Shown one piece after another: positions 21,753 through 33,455 of a DNA stretch of 64,000 nt. The DNA lies in contig NC_072894.1 in NCBI RefSeq assembly GCF_027943255.1, forward strand, positions 74,563,601 to 74,627,600, read 5' to 3'. The notes beneath the pieces were generated by a model. That model saw only the letters and a list, made by a program, of their open reading frames with translations, was not told the DNA's origin and searched no databases. The position numbers and the translations under genes are program-made. Position 1 is the first letter of the stretch. Each line of letters opens with the position of its first letter. This DNA comes from Anastrepha obliqua. Taxonomy: Eukaryota; Arthropoda; Insecta; Diptera; Tephritidae.

Positions 21753-23406
21753 CAGTGATGGTAAATGTAGGGAAAATTCCCTGCATGTAGGGATTTTTGT
21801 CGACAAATGTGGGTGTACGGAAAAGAAGCACAGATTTTTTTAAATTCTGTAAATGCAGGGAATTTTTAAGAAGGACAGAACAAATTAAAAAATAGCGGGA
21901 AAATTCGCAGTAAGATTTCATGCAAGACTTTTTTTCCTTATGGTAGGATACTTATTAAAGCGTTAATATGGCAACATTGCCTCTTTTTTCTTCGTTAACG
22001 CTAACGCGATTTTTTCTTCGCGCGAAAAGTGTTAGTGACAATTGTTAGTTGTGCTTTTCTTTTTTCAAGTAAGTTTGGAATTATTTTAGTTGTAGCTTTT
22101 TCATATTTAAAATACATACCTATATTTTACAGAAATGAGCTCCTCTTCTTCGGCTGACTCTTCGGAGGAACATCAGGAAAAACAATGCAAGTATGGGAAA
22201 CAAAAGTTCAATAACAAGTGGCTTGACGACGACAATTTTAGTGGCTGGTTGGAAGCTGTGACTAACGATCCATTTAAATGTAAATGCCCTGCGCGCGACA
22301 TAGTTTTGGACTGCAACAAGTCTGATTTGCAGAAGCACGTCGGAAAAAAATCACCAAAAAAATGTGAAGGCAATAAAAAAGACACCTAAAATAAACAGTT
22401 TTTTTAAGGAAAATCGGAGTAAACCAAATCGATCCAGAAATTTCGGAATAAAACTTAGCATGTTCTTCGCTGAGCATGATGTCGCGCTGCAAATGGTGGA
22501 CCATTTAATCCCACTCTTAAAAGAAATCGTGCCGGATTCTGAAATAATACAAGACTCTGAGCTCGGAAGAAAGAAGTGCACCAGCATAATAGAAAATGTA
22601 TTGGCAAAAGAGGACAAAGACAATTTAGTACAAAAATTAAAAGTGAACAAATTTTTCATAATGATCGATGAGACCACAGACATCGAACTCAATAAGCATA
22701 TGTGTCTCCTGGTGAGATTTTTCTACGAGGAAAGCGAGCGGGTTGTGGTGAAGCTGCTGGATATACTTCCAATAAGAACTGATTTCACTGCAGAAGCTCT
22801 GTACGGAATGTTTCAAGAATCCATTTTATCTCTAGGAATTCCATTCAATAACATAATTGGTAATTAAAGTATAATACATTTTTTCAGAGTATGCAAACAT
22901 TTCAAATGAAATAGTTTATTATATTTAAGGTATTTGCAGCGATGGTGCCAGTGTAATGATCGGGCAGCATAATTCCTTTGCATCTAGATTAATTAGGGAC
23001 ATACCAAATGCTATAGTTGTAAAGTGCATATGTCAAGATTTGAGTTCCAAAAGATGCGCGCAATTAGAAGCTCTGCAGGAAATGCAGGTTTGTCTTGTTT
23101 TAAACAGAACTGAATGTAATGAAAGAGTCAAATTTTTAGTATTTTTGCTGAACTTTTCTTTAAATATGTGTACTTTTATATATTTGAAATAAAATTTGTT
23201 TTTATTTTAAAGAGTCAAAATAGCACCAAGTCCAAAACTTAAGCAAATAATTCAATTTTGACGTTGCCAGTGCCTCATTATAGTGTTAACACAGGAGAAA
23301 AAAATGTAGGGAATTTTCTAGGGAACATTTTTTGTAAGCGTAGGGAAAAGTAGGGAATTTTTTTGGGCTGTGGAGGGATTTTTCGAAAAATCATTTACCA
23401 TCACTG
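21753..23406 (+). mobile_element. hAT transposon with perfect TIRs and TSD
   Basis: Ends are identical 15-bp inverted repeats (CAGTGATGGTAAATG). The 8-bp duplication ACTTCAAG flanks both sides (21745-21752 and 23407-23414), exactly as for hAT. Subterminal GTAGGGAA motifs recur several times inside each end. The transposase is truncated, so it is a non-autonomous but recent-looking copy of 1654 bp. Confidence 0.92.
22135..23192 (+). pseudogene. hAT transposase, N-terminal half
   Basis: Starts MSSSSSADSSEEHQEKQCKY, with a degenerate BED-like finger region (FKCKCPARDIVLDC...LQKHVGKK). A frameshift in an A run near 22345-22361 separates it from KAIKKTPKINSFFKENRSK. The catalytic core follows: FFIMIDETTDIELN with the first Asp. 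A 70-bp GT-AG intron at 22860-22929 joins IPFNNII to GICSDGASVMIGQHNSFASR. The C-terminal catalytic Glu and dimerisation region are missing. The splice is supported by perfect frame restoration. Confidence 0.82.
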
Positions 23407-23414
23407 ACTTCAAG

Positions 23415-23860
23415 TACTTTGCGACTATATAAGACTATTCCGTAATATTCATTAGATGAGAAATATTTTTTCTTTCGCTAAAATGGGTTATGTTATTTTC
23501 CTATTTATTATTATTTTTCTGTTGCCAAGTAACAGTTATGGCGCGACGCTGCCTAACTACTAACATGCAGAGGTATTCAGTATTAAACACTATCAGTAAT
23601 ATCAAGTGCTAGCTTTACTTAACCCCATGTTGCAATACCACATATAGTTTGTCAAGAAAATGTTTGGACATACAAAAAAATTCTAGTTATTTGCACTTTC
23701 GTTGAACCAACCTGTGGCTTTCATATATATCTACCAAGGCTTAGTATTTCTATATTTTTTATTTTATATATCTACCAAGGCTTGGTATTTTTATATTCTG
23801 CCAAGTTATTCAGGGAACTTTTTTTTTAAATACTGAACCGTTTTCTGTCCAGAGCCATGC
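23415..23860. other. Spacer with a short local repeat
   Basis: TATATCTACCAAGGCTT occurs twice (about 23726 and 23767) in near-identical form. Nothing else recognised. Confidence 0.45.
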
Positions 23861-24438
23861 ACCCGCATAGAAAGGGTTCTATAGTCCCTTCTTCTTTAAT
23901 GTCGTTACAGCTTCTGCAATAGGGGGGCTCCCAATCTACTGGCATGCCTGCCAATCAGACAATGCCCTGTTAGGACCGCAAGAAGATTTCTCATGTGCTT
24001 CCTGTTCGGTTTCAACAGCCGGTTTGTGCGACTCATGTTCCATTCTGACCACGTCATTCTACTTGTGGCACAGGTCAGGAACTGAGACCATAGCCTGTTG
24101 GCAACACTGATAGTATGTTTGTTTGTAAGCATCTTACAGCTTGCTAAAGTTATAGGTACGTTCGCTTTGTCTGATTTAATCGGTAATGTGGTACCCAATC
24201 TCGCTAGTTCATCAACTTTCCAGTTGCCTACTTTACCTCTGTGACCCGGCACAAAGATCGGGCATATTACAAAGTACTGTGAGAGTTCTGTCAGAACGTC
24301 GATACATTCTTTTATTGCCTTCGAGTTAATATTAGGCGATTGTAAAGCTTTCAGGGCCGATTGGCTATCTGAATATATATTTATATCTCTTGTGGTGAGA
24401 ACACTTTTATTTAGGGCTAACAGGCTAACCTGAATCAA
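23861..24438 (-). pseudogene. LINE ORF2 RNase H domain and zinc tail
   Basis: Non-LTR retrotransposon C-terminus. RNase H motifs are INIYSDSQSALKALQSP and VPGHRGKVGNWKVDELARLG. After LTGHCLIGRHASRLGAP a frameshift in a C6 run (near 23920) leads into YCRSCNDIKEEGTIEPFLCG, the terminal CCHC-like tail. About 177 codons are open before the shift, making this the best preserved LINE fragment here. The 5' part (endonuclease and RT) is missing, as expected for a 5'-truncated insertion. Confidence 0.82.
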
Positions 24439-25115
24439 ATTTATGGCATTTCCATATTCATATTACAATTAGTTAGAAACTAGCGATTATAATGAAGAGA
24501 TAAAAAAAAATGTTATCAGCCAATTGCAAATGTTAGCAACAATTTAATAAAACCTTTATCTCTTTGATAACACATTGCTTACTCTTTTTACTTGAAGATA
24601 ATACAATTCAATATTTACGCATAATTTTAGAGAGAACTGTTTAGGATATTACTGGGAATATGAGTATGCGTCGATAATTTAGCACTTTCTAAGATATTAA
24701 TACTACATAAGAAGGAGTGGACGGTCATAACGGAATGCAAAGTCATGTTATCGTACCTCTGGGAATGCAACTATAGTTAACAGTAGAGCGTACAGTACAT
24801 GGGAAAGTATTCAAATAAGATAAGGAGATAGTATTCAATAACTTTGGACCGCCACTCAAAGAGTTCTTGGCATCTTTCATATGAAAGCCTGACTTTAACC
24901 AGGTATACTACATACGAGTACATACGTTTCTTTTTTTCTGGTATGATGCCCGTGAAGAAAGAACTCTCTTGAGTACGGCTACACCAGCATAGCAGTGCGC
25001 CCGACTTGTAGCCTCACAGCTACACCTAAACTACACCTACTAAACAACACTCCACTATCCACTACTGTCTCCGCGGAACTGCCAAAAAGGTATTACTTCA
25101 CGGGGCTGGTTAGCT
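24439..25115. other. No identified gene
   Basis: No recognisable feature. Confidence 0.4.
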
Positions 25116-25119
25116 CAAA

Positions 25120-26030
25120 GGCTTCTATTTATTGTTGACGCCTACGAAGTTCCGCGCATCTTATGTTGTTATTAGTCTCTGTTACATGCACGCAGATTCT
25201 TTCCCAGTTATTAGCTGATTTCAGCATAAAATCAACAATATTTTCTTTGCATAAAATTTTAAAGATTTTGGAAGCACAGCGTGGATATTGGAACAAGACG
25301 TGATCGACATCTTCTTTTCTCTGCAGACTCGGCAATTTGTGGAACTGTTAGGGCCAAATCTATGGTTTACCCACCATGGTTCCTTTCTACCTACGTCGTA
25401 AGGATAGATATTAGCTCATACGTCCATCTACCCTTAGGTGACCTATTCCCACCAGCCAGTGAGTGATCGAATGACGCATTTTCCTCTGCTGCAATTTCTT
25501 TGCGCTTTACTCTACCGTCTTGTTCGGATAGTCTTATCCATACTGACTTCATTTATTTTCCAGAATATCTATCGGGATTAGTCCTGCTATGACGAAGGAT
25601 GCGTTATCGGAAATTTTCCGGAAGCCGCAAATAGTGGGCTATCAGTTTTTTTGCGTTGCTATTTATATACAATGCATCAGCCCAGATCAGGGCCGCGCAC
25701 AAATGAACCGACTATATAGAAAGTGTATGTCTGAAAGTGCCCTGATTTTTCACTCCAGACGCAAAAAAAACGTAAAAAGTAATTATTTTCCTTTAAGACT
25801 GTTCATATTAAACCTATCAAGTGTTATAGTAAAGCACGTGAAATGCTCACATTTTCATACTGGGCCGAATGCCCTGAGAAAAACAATGCCTGGTATCGCG
25901 CCACCCAGCATAGGCCTCAGGATAGCAAAGCTAGACCGTCATTTTACTATGGGACTTTTATCACAGACATCTGTAATACCAACATATGAGGAACTAGAGT
26001 ATAGTGTAGGATATTAAGAATTGGCTTGAG
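25120..26030 (-). pseudogene. LINE reverse transcriptase C-terminal part (R1/LOA-like)
   Basis: On minus the thumb region is visible as SDNASFVIAGLIPIDIL, with a tail NHRFGPNSSTN followed by a frame change into CQRKEDVDHVLFQYPRCASK. The latter is the zinc-containing C-terminus of LINE ORF2. Multiple stops and frameshifts are present. Only the tail at 25129-25335 remains open. It is distinct from the RNase H family at 23861. Confidence 0.6.
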
Positions 26031-26048
26031 TTTCTGCAAGTTGGTATA

Positions 26049-26559
26049 CCAGGTTGCCAATATTCGACGGACCCATCTGACAACCCTGTATCTTTTGGCA
26101 AAGACGTCAGATCGCTTAGTGACATACCGCGTTGAAAGCGTCAGTCCAAGCAGATTTTTACCATAGAACTGTACATGCCACGCGAGCGCTCCCAAATTGT
26201 TGCAATTTACATTCAACAAAAGAAGTCAAGTAAAAAATTAAAGATTGTGAAAAGTGCGCCTTCTAAGAATACCATTAAACGTTTGTACGAAAGGTTTTTG
26301 ACTGGTGATGCTCTTTCTAATCCAAAGAGGCCAAATCAAAACCGACCAAGGCGTCGCCAAGGACATCCCAAATCGCCGTTCTCAGCAGTTAGGCATTGCT
26401 TCGACCACTTTACAACGAATTATCCGCATTGATTTGCATTTATTCCCGTATAAGATTCAATTGATGCAAAGATTGTTGCCTGCGGACAAGCCTCGTCGAT
26501 TGGAATGGGCCCAAAGAGTCATAGAAATCCGTCGGGTCCGTCGAATATGAGCAACCCTG
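26049..26559 (+). mobile_element. Short IS630/mariner-type deletion derivative
   Basis: TIRs of about 31 bp at 26049 and 26559 (inner core ATATTCGACGGACCC in both), each flanked by TA. Inside is only the N-terminal domain: MPRERSQIVAIYIQQKKSSK, KSAPSKNTIKRLYERF, then after a one-base shift RSQQLGIASTTLQRIIRIDL and FPYKIQLMQRLLPADKPRRL. The catalytic domain is deleted. The protein is closest to the one at 62219-62644. Confidence 0.85.
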
Positions 26560-26980
26560 TAGTTTAGATCACTGAAACCGAAGAAGTCGTCATCAATTCG
26601 ATTGCAAAATCTACAATTGGCAAATGGTTGAAAGCAATGAAGACACGATTGAGCTATTAAGAGGAAGATCGCCAAACGTATCTGTTAGTCTGGATCCGTT
26701 CTAGGATGGCATGGAGGAGACCGTCATGGTCGGGTGGGCTTGTGTTTTAGTACCCTTTCGTCCACCTGGGTTTGAAAATCACTGCGGGCTTAAGGTATTC
26801 AATCACAGAAAAAGTTTTCCTTAAAATAGGTAGCGCATTAAACAGCAATGGTAGAACTCCTCGACCAAGACGTACAGCGCAAGTGAGAGGAGAAAGTCAG
26901 GCAAGCCTGTAATAAATAAACTGCAACGACATCCACAACAAGCTTATTGTTTTATTGTCTTCAAATTTTACATTATTAAA
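26560..26980. other. No identified gene
   Basis: Nothing recognised; an AATAAA lies near 26910. Confidence 0.4.
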
Positions 26981-26984
26981 AATT

Positions 26985-27245
26985 AATAGATAAATACTTG
27001 GCGCGTATACTTCTCTGTTAGATGTCTGGCCGAACTTCTCTTTCTATGTGTGGCGTGGAGCCAAGTGGAATAACCTACAATTTTAAGCCAACTCCGAACT
27101 GCAAATGGTTTTCTATGAGGGGCTTTTTCACTTGGGTGTTTGCCATTGCCTACCGCGGAGTGATCTTTACTAGAAAATACTTTTTCTATCAATTATGATT
27201 TGCTATTTTACGCACGGCGATTCGAGTCTGCGCACATCCGAATGG
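26985..27245 (-). mobile_element. Degenerate SINE copy
   Basis: Aligns with 2470-2782 through TTGGCGCGTA, CTGGCCGAAC, CCAACTCCGAAC and GGTTTGCC-like blocks, with a small deletion in the middle. The tRNA-like head survives weakly (GATTCGAGTCTG, CATCCGAATGG). Confidence 0.7.
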
Positions 27246-27289
27246 TATTGGAAAAATAAATCCATTATTTTTGCGTAAAATTTTTGCGC

Positions 27290-27570
27290 AAATGGCTTAA
27301 AACTGTTTATGGTCGATCTTTAACTCCTGGGCGTTGCTATGACTACTAACACGCCGGTCAACTTCGATTTTTCCTATGATTTGATCGACATTATCGACAT
27401 TTTCTTTAACATCAAAAACACCTGAACCGAATCGACGAAACCAAAATTGCACATACTTAGCTGTTACAGTATCGACACCAGAACACAATTTCAGCGGCCC
27501 GGCTTGAATCTTCAACTTTATTAAAGAAAAACTGTAAAATGTACCGAGTTTTCTCATTGTTGACTTCCAT
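27290..27570 (-). pseudogene. mariner transposase N-terminal fragment
   Basis: Starts at 27570 with MEVNNEKTRYILQFFFNKVE. After a frameshift it reads YVQFWFRRFGSGVFDVKE (the WF.RF..G.F motif) and RRVSSHSNAQELKIDHKQ. This is the bipartite helix-turn-helix domain only; catalytic part lost. Confidence 0.7.
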
Positions 27571-27755
27571 TGTTAACACCCTTTAATTCACAACTGAAAG
27601 GAACACACAAGAAACAGCAAAAACATATTTTTGGTAGGAAATGTCACTTTGACAACGAGCATAAAGTTCAAATTTTTTGATCGATACTTTAGGAAATATC
27701 GATCACTACAGCCATCTACCAAAAAAATAATGGATTTATTTTTCCCAAACTTAAT

Positions 27756-28330
27756 ATGCACTTTGCAAAGAAAACAAGAGATGATGCTCGTATTGAAATC
27801 GACGGACGGTATATAGAGAGTGTTGACCAGTTAGGTACTTCATTAGTAAGTATCAGTAGGAATGCGGACTTATCTGTAGCAATAAATGAGCAAGTAAACG
27901 CGATAAATAACACTTTCTTCGTTCACTTCAAACTATTCAAATCTCGGTTATTATCAAGAGCTCAAAAGATGAAAATGGATAAAGCGCGTAAAATCTTTAC
28001 TATCGCACAACAGCGAGAAATGGATACTTAAGGCGCGCCGACAGAATACTGAGATTTAAAAAAAGGCACTTCGCTTTTGGTTCCTTGCGACTGGATGACG
28101 GAATATATCGAATCAGATATAATGACGACGAGATCGGTGCATTGATGCATCAAGAAGAAGCGATGGTTTCATCAAAAGTCGAAGCGTAAGCTAGTGTAAA
28201 GTTCAGAATGCCCAAAAACAGCGTAGTTCAAGTATAGCGTTCCATGGACTACCGGTTGGACGCAGAGGACGAGGGAGGCCAAGTAAATGCTGAATTGAAG
28301 AGGTCTGGTTAGACGTAGTAGAGGATCCGC
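27756..28330 (+). pseudogene. LINE reverse transcriptase C-terminus (RTE-like)
   Basis: RIEIDGRYIESVDQLGTSLV corresponds to the post-YADD region of RTE-like LINEs. The tail then shows FAFGSLRLDDGIYRIRYNDD and, in another frame, FHGLPVGRRGRGRPSKC and EEVWLDVVEDP. Stops and frameshifts break it. Confidence 0.6.
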
Positions 28331-29565
28331 TGACCAGGATCACTGTAATGCTAACGATGATGAATATAACATACAAAAAATATTAAATATGTATTAATTT
28401 GAAAAAAGTGAAAAAAATCAGCTCATTCGCATTTGTCAAAAGCCGCATTTAATAAAATCGTCCGATAGCTGATAGAAAACAATACTCGCAGTCAAAGTTT
28501 ATTTAATTAAGCAAACGTGATAAATTACAAACACAGCAGGCCAGGCAATTTGTCGGCTCGAATAAATTAAGAAATAAGCAAGTGATTAATTCAGGCACGC
28601 AATATAGACATTCTAAAGTTCTGGTAAGCATTTATATCCAAAGCCTGTAAGTACTTGTGTGTGCTAAGACATAATGGCATTGACATATACCTATATTTTA
28701 GTGGGTATGAATTATTAAATCCATCTTGCTAAAATGCGCAACCAAGCCATATCACAAGCATCTAATTTATAGCACACATATTTGTACACCAATGCGCAAA
28801 GGCATGGTTATGAATATTTATGAGGGCATATATGTATATTGTTGAGGACGACAAGCACAACAAATCAACTATGAGCGGCAGCGTTTACCTTTTAGGTGCG
28901 GAAGTAGCGCAAATCACGTTAGTTAAAAGCAATAAATCCCGTACGCACAATCTAGTCAAATGCATGGCATCATTACGTATACGCCATGACAAACCGTTAA
29001 TGACACATCTACCAATTCACGATACATCGGTAGACATGGCATGCGTGTGTTTGCACACATACAATTTCATTGGAGTGTCTGTGATTTTGTATTTCGCATC
29101 AATTGTTGAGGCTTTATGCACTTTTAACCAGGATAACCAGGCGAAATTAATAAATTATTTGTTTGGGCGTTCATCTGTTTGCACGCTGTCATGATATCTA
29201 TATAGAAATGATAATATATTTTTCAGTTATTGTCGCATATTTTGTTATAAAAACGCTATAGAAGATGGGCCAATATTAATCAACCTATCGGAAGATTTAT
29301 AGTTTTTGCAAACGACGCCGTACGTCAACAAAAATGATAGAATAGCAGATTTCGCCTTCCGAATTCGATGTATCGTCAGACTACGAGAATTGACAAACAA
29401 AAACCAGGAGAATAACTTGTTTGTGAAGAGGAAGAGTGGCAAAAGCAATAGAAACTACCAAGCACAGGTAGTTCACACACACACATTCTTGCCAAGGCGT
29501 TATCCGCACAAAAACGTAGAAAACTGAATTAGCTGTAATAGCTGCACATCTTTAAGTCATATATA
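28331..29565. other. No convincing gene
   Basis: A 124-codon open frame at 28820-29194 has no recognised domain and is probably chance. 29285-29330 shares a short segment (CTATCGGAAGATTT) with about 57615. Confidence 0.35.
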
Positions 29566-29567
29566 TA

Positions 29568-30488
29568 TTGGGTTGGGGAAAAAGAAATATCGTATTTGTG
29601 ATCGAAATTTGACGCTTTATTTAACGTACTTAGAATTATCCGATTCAAGTCAAATATGCCCCGTTTTGGTCGCACACCTGTTGCCATTTAGAAGGCAACT
29701 TCATTATCCCCCCTTTATAAACCCCCCCCCCCCCCCCCTCCTTATTTGCAAAAAACTCAGACAACCAGTTTTCGCAAGCCTCTTTTGAGGCCAACTTGGT
29801 ATCACCAAGGGCGTTTTGCATGGACCGGAAGAGATGATAGTCACTTAGTGCCAGGTCCGGACTATATGGCGGGTGCGATAGGACATCCCATCCGAGCTCC
29901 CGTAGCTTCTGGCGGGTCATCAAAGATGTGTGAGGACGAGCGTTGTCCTGGTGGAACACAACACCATTCCCATTGACCAATTCTGGCAGCTTCTGGTCAA
30001 TCGCCTGCTTTAAACGGTCAAGTTGCTCACAGTAGAGGACCGAATTAAGGGTCTGGCCATAGTTGAGCAGCTCATAGTGGATAATTCCCTTCCAATGCCA
30101 CCAAACACACAGCAAAACCTTCCTGGTGGTCAATCCGGGCTTGGCGATGGTTTGGGCCGGCTCGCCGCTTCTCGAACACAAACTTTTTCGCTTGGCGTTG
30201 TCGTACGTGATCCACTTTTCATCGCCAGTCACCATCCGCTTCGTTCCGTTTTAGAAGAGAATCGCAAGCGTTGATTCGATTCAAGAGATTTTTTTGCGTC
30301 AGCACTTGTGGCACCCAAACATCGAGCTTTTTTTGGAATGCAATCTTCTGCAAATGGTTCCAAACGGTTTTGTGGTCTTCACCTATTTCCTGACTAATCG
30401 AGCGAATGCTCACATGCCGATCTCTTTGGATAATTTCAACGATTTTATCAGTCTCTACGACGATTGGCCTACCAGTACGGGGTGCATC
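29568..30488 (-). pseudogene. mariner (DD34D) element, 5' end lost
   Basis: The 3' TIR starts TTGGGTTGGGGAAAAAGAAA after TA at 29566-29567. On minus the transposase covers DAPRTGRPIVVETDKIVEII through SISQEIGEDHKTVWNHLQK, then MVTGDEKWITYDNAKRKSL (first Asp), FHQDNARPHTSLM (second) and PPYSPDLALSDYHLF (third, spacing 34). A frame change near 30225 and loss of the N-terminus and 5' TIR inactivate it. A poly(C) run on plus (about 29722-29738) encodes a glycine run near the C-terminus without breaking the frame. Confidence 0.85.
29722..29738 (+). repeat. Poly(C) run of 17 nt
   Basis: Homopolymer within the mariner C-terminal coding region, read as a Gly run on minus. Confidence 0.9.
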
Positions 30489-30535
30489 CCAATGGTAGTC
30501 ACGCACCAACCTATTCGTCTAAGGCGGCCGCCTGT
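30487..30535 (-). mobile_element. SINE head fragment
   Basis: Only the tRNA-like 5' portion is present (minus GGCGGCCGCCTTAGACGAAT, then GTTGGTGCGTGACTACCATT). It abuts the truncated mariner and faces away from the full copy at 30614. Confidence 0.65.
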
Positions 30536-30613
30536 CATACTTTGTGTTAATTTCTATGCACGTTGTGGAAGTGATCGGCTCCAAATCAGCCGAATTTGCC
30601 TTGGTAACTGGTT

Positions 30614-30930
30614 GGCCTCCGTAGCCGAATGGGTTGGTGCGTGATTACCATTCGGAATTCACAGAGAGATCGTTGGTTCGAATCTCGGTGAAAGCAAAAT
30701 TAATAAAAATATTTTTCTAATAGCGGTCGCCCCTCGGCAGGTAATGGTAAACCTCCGAGTGCATTTCTGCTATGAAAAAGCTCCTCATAAACATATCTGC
30801 CGTTCGGAGTCGGCTTGAAACTGTAGGTCCCTCCATTTGTGGACAACATCAACACGCACACCACAAATAGGAGAGGAGGAGCTCGGCCAAACACCTCAAA
30901 AAGGGTGTACGTGCCAATTATTTATTTTAA
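30614..30930 (+). mobile_element. tRNA-derived SINE, near full-length copy
   Basis: A box TAGCCGAATGG (30622-30632) and B box GGTTCGAATC (30675-30684), again 42 nt apart. The body aligns end to end with 2470-2782 in the other orientation. It ends AATTATTTATTTT. Best preserved copy together with that at 2470. Confidence 0.78.
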
Positions 30931-31863
30931 CCGGTTGGTCGTCCATATTTGTGTTATTTTGAGTTTTTGCTTGACACTTGCCTAAACATTTTCAATAAGT
31001 TTTGGCATCAGGCAATTTTCACTCTATAAACCCTCGGCTTCGATACTTGGAATCGTTGTCCTTTTATTAAATCCAAGGTTGGCTAGTTCTTCCAAACATT
31101 TTCGCAGCTGAATTTTTTTCACCAAAACTGCATTCAAATTGGCGGTAAACACAAATAAACGGCCAAATTCTTTTTCGGAGAAGCAGTCCCAAAAATGAAC
31201 CTTAGCTAGGTGCTTTATAATTCGAGCAGAAAGAAAGCAAAATAGGATGATATCAATTTGGAAGATGGCGTGGATACTACATATTTTAGATGTAACAAAA
31301 GGTTTCTTAAGTTTATCAGAAGAAAAATTTTACAACCGATTTTCTCAAAACAAATTTGTTCAGCCGGCCGGAAACACAACTCGTATAAATGTTTTATGAT
31401 TTACATGAAAATAAAACTGTGTCTTCTAAATAGCATTAACTAGCGAGAGTCGTATATATTTAATGATGTTTTTTTTATAAAATAAGTCAAAATTATTTGT
31501 TTATTCTTTCAGAAAGGAAGTCTGTTTCAAATGCATACAATTTTTGTTGAAAATTTATAAAGAAAAAATTTGCATGCGCCTTTTTTTATCCTTTCATATA
31601 TTCTTTTTATTTTATATATGAAATAAATATTTTTTATTTTTCGGTTTTATGTTGAGGTACCCCAACTGAATATTACAGTCAACTACCAATACGAGGGTTG
31701 TGCCTTTGTTATGTTTTGCGCCTTTAAAACACTGCATATGGTGGATGTAATTCGATATTTCTATCGATAATTTTCGTATTTTTAGTATAAGCTTATATTT
31801 ATAAAGTAAAGAGAGAACCATCTTTGGGCATTAATGGAACCAGCAGCATACTTTTAATATTTC
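30931..31863. other. No identified gene
   Basis: AT-rich spacer; nothing recognised. Confidence 0.4.
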
Positions 31864-32400
31864 ATGAGCATTTGGTCGTCAAGAAGATTTCTTCTCATTG
31901 CATGCCGCATATTTTGTCATTGCCCAAAAAGGACTCCTAAAGAAATGCTGAAAAAATTAAGCGGCTGTACTTCAAAGCACGTCTATAACAGCGTAACAGG
32001 TGACGAATCTTGGATCTATGCACATGAGCCGGAAACAAAACAGCAATCGATAGTTCCAAGTTGTTCCAAGACGAACTTAATCCTAATTTGTTCGCTGAAG
32101 AAGCATCTCGAAGCAAATGGTCGGCTGTTTCTTCGGAAAATCTGGTCATGTGGCAAACGAATCACCAGAGACACTTAAAACAGTCAGCTCAAAAGAGAGT
32201 TAATGAAAACCATCGCCAGAAGGCGCATCGTCCTTCACCACGACAATGCAGACTCTCATGTATAGGCACACACAAGAGAATTTTTGCACATTCAGAAGAT
32301 TTAATAAATGAATCATCCACCTTACAGCTCTGATTTGGCACTGTGATTTAATTTGGTTATTGAACATCAAAAAACCTTCAAACCAAATAGCTTCGTCGCG
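31864..32400 (+). pseudogene. mariner transposase, catalytic fragment
   Basis: KEMLKKLSGCTSKHVYNSVT leads into GDESWIYAHEPETKQQS (first Asp). Frame-shifted VFQDELNP, FFGKSGHVAT, IVLHHDNADSHV (second Asp) and NHPPYSSDLAL follow. The third Asp position is lost and at least three frame changes are present. It is interrupted downstream by a SINE fragment. Confidence 0.7.
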
Positions 32401-32459
32401 AGTGGTTGCAGAATCTGATTGGTGTCAGAATCATAATTCAAATCGAGAAAAAATTATTG

Positions 32460-32635
32460 TTGGTTTATGCCGCCTTCGAATGCCAAATGGTTTTTATGTG
32501 GAGCTTTTCATAGCAGAAATACTCTAGGAGTTTCGCCAACCTGCCGAGGAGTGACCGACATTAGGGGTCTCTAAGCCGTGCACTTTCAATCGTAGTTCCA
32601 TACCAACCCATTCGGCTACGGCAGCCGCCTTCAAT
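32460..32635 (-). mobile_element. SINE fragment
   Basis: Aligns with the head and central parts of the SINE at 2470 (AGCTTTTCATAGCAGAAATA, CTGCCGAGGAGTGACCG, CCAACCCATTCGGCTACGGC). The 3' half is missing. Confidence 0.65.
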
Positions 32636-33159
32636 TTCAAACACAAACAGAAACAAAGATATACAATACAAAAGAAAGTACTTTTGGAATTTACGGAACA
32701 CAATCCGGATACAGCAAAACGATTTACAAAAATGGTGGAATTATTGTGGGAGCAGCTGGCGAATTTTTTTGCACCTGCACTAGTCCGTCGTAAAAAGATC
32801 CCAATGCTTGAAGGAGAGTAAGTTTGAATATCAATATTCAAATAAAATGCATCAATTTTATATATCCTCTTTATTCCTTATTAAGCCAATATTGGATAAC
32901 GACGCTTGGAATCGACGCCCTTTCAAGAGATTAGCAAAAGATAAATAGCAAAAATCCAAATTAGGAATGATTCTGGCAGGTTGAAAGGATTGTTGTAGTC
33001 TTTTAAAATTTTTCCTTTCATCTTCTCAAAAACTTACTCCTCTATTAGGAAAAAAGTTATTATTCGGCAATTGGCATTGGGTTTTTTTATTTTGTATTAA
33101 AATAATATTAATATGAAGGCAAGATTGATGAAATGTAATCATTTTTTTATTTGCGAGCA
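32636..33159. other. No identified gene
   Basis: Nothing recognised. Confidence 0.35.
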
Positions 33160-33455
33160 GAACCGCTGTTTCAAGCTCATACGCGGCTAGCATCCGGAAA
33201 TGCCTAGGTTCTAAGCCCCGGGCATGAAACACCAACCAATAGAACAAATTTTTTCTGTATAGCGGTCGCCCCTCGGCAGGCAAGGGCAAACCTCCGAGAG
33301 TATACCTCTTATGAAAAAGCTCCTTATAAAAAATAATTTGCTTGTCGGAGGCGGCATAAATTTTTAATCCCTCTATTTGTAGCAGGATGCGCACCACAAA
33401 TAGGAAGAGGAGCTCGGCCAAACACCCCATAAAGGTTGTAAAGGCCAATTATGTA
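33160..33455 (+). mobile_element. Degenerate SINE copy
   Basis: The body matches the SINE (AGCGGTCGCCCCTCGGCAGG, GAAAAAGCTCCTTATAAA, GGAGCTCGGCCAAACACC). The tRNA-like head is highly diverged and the B box is lost. Confidence 0.7.

Noticed and set aside
28820..29194. 124-codon open frame
   Set aside because: No recognisable motif or codon pattern, no splice or regulatory context; within the length expected by chance.
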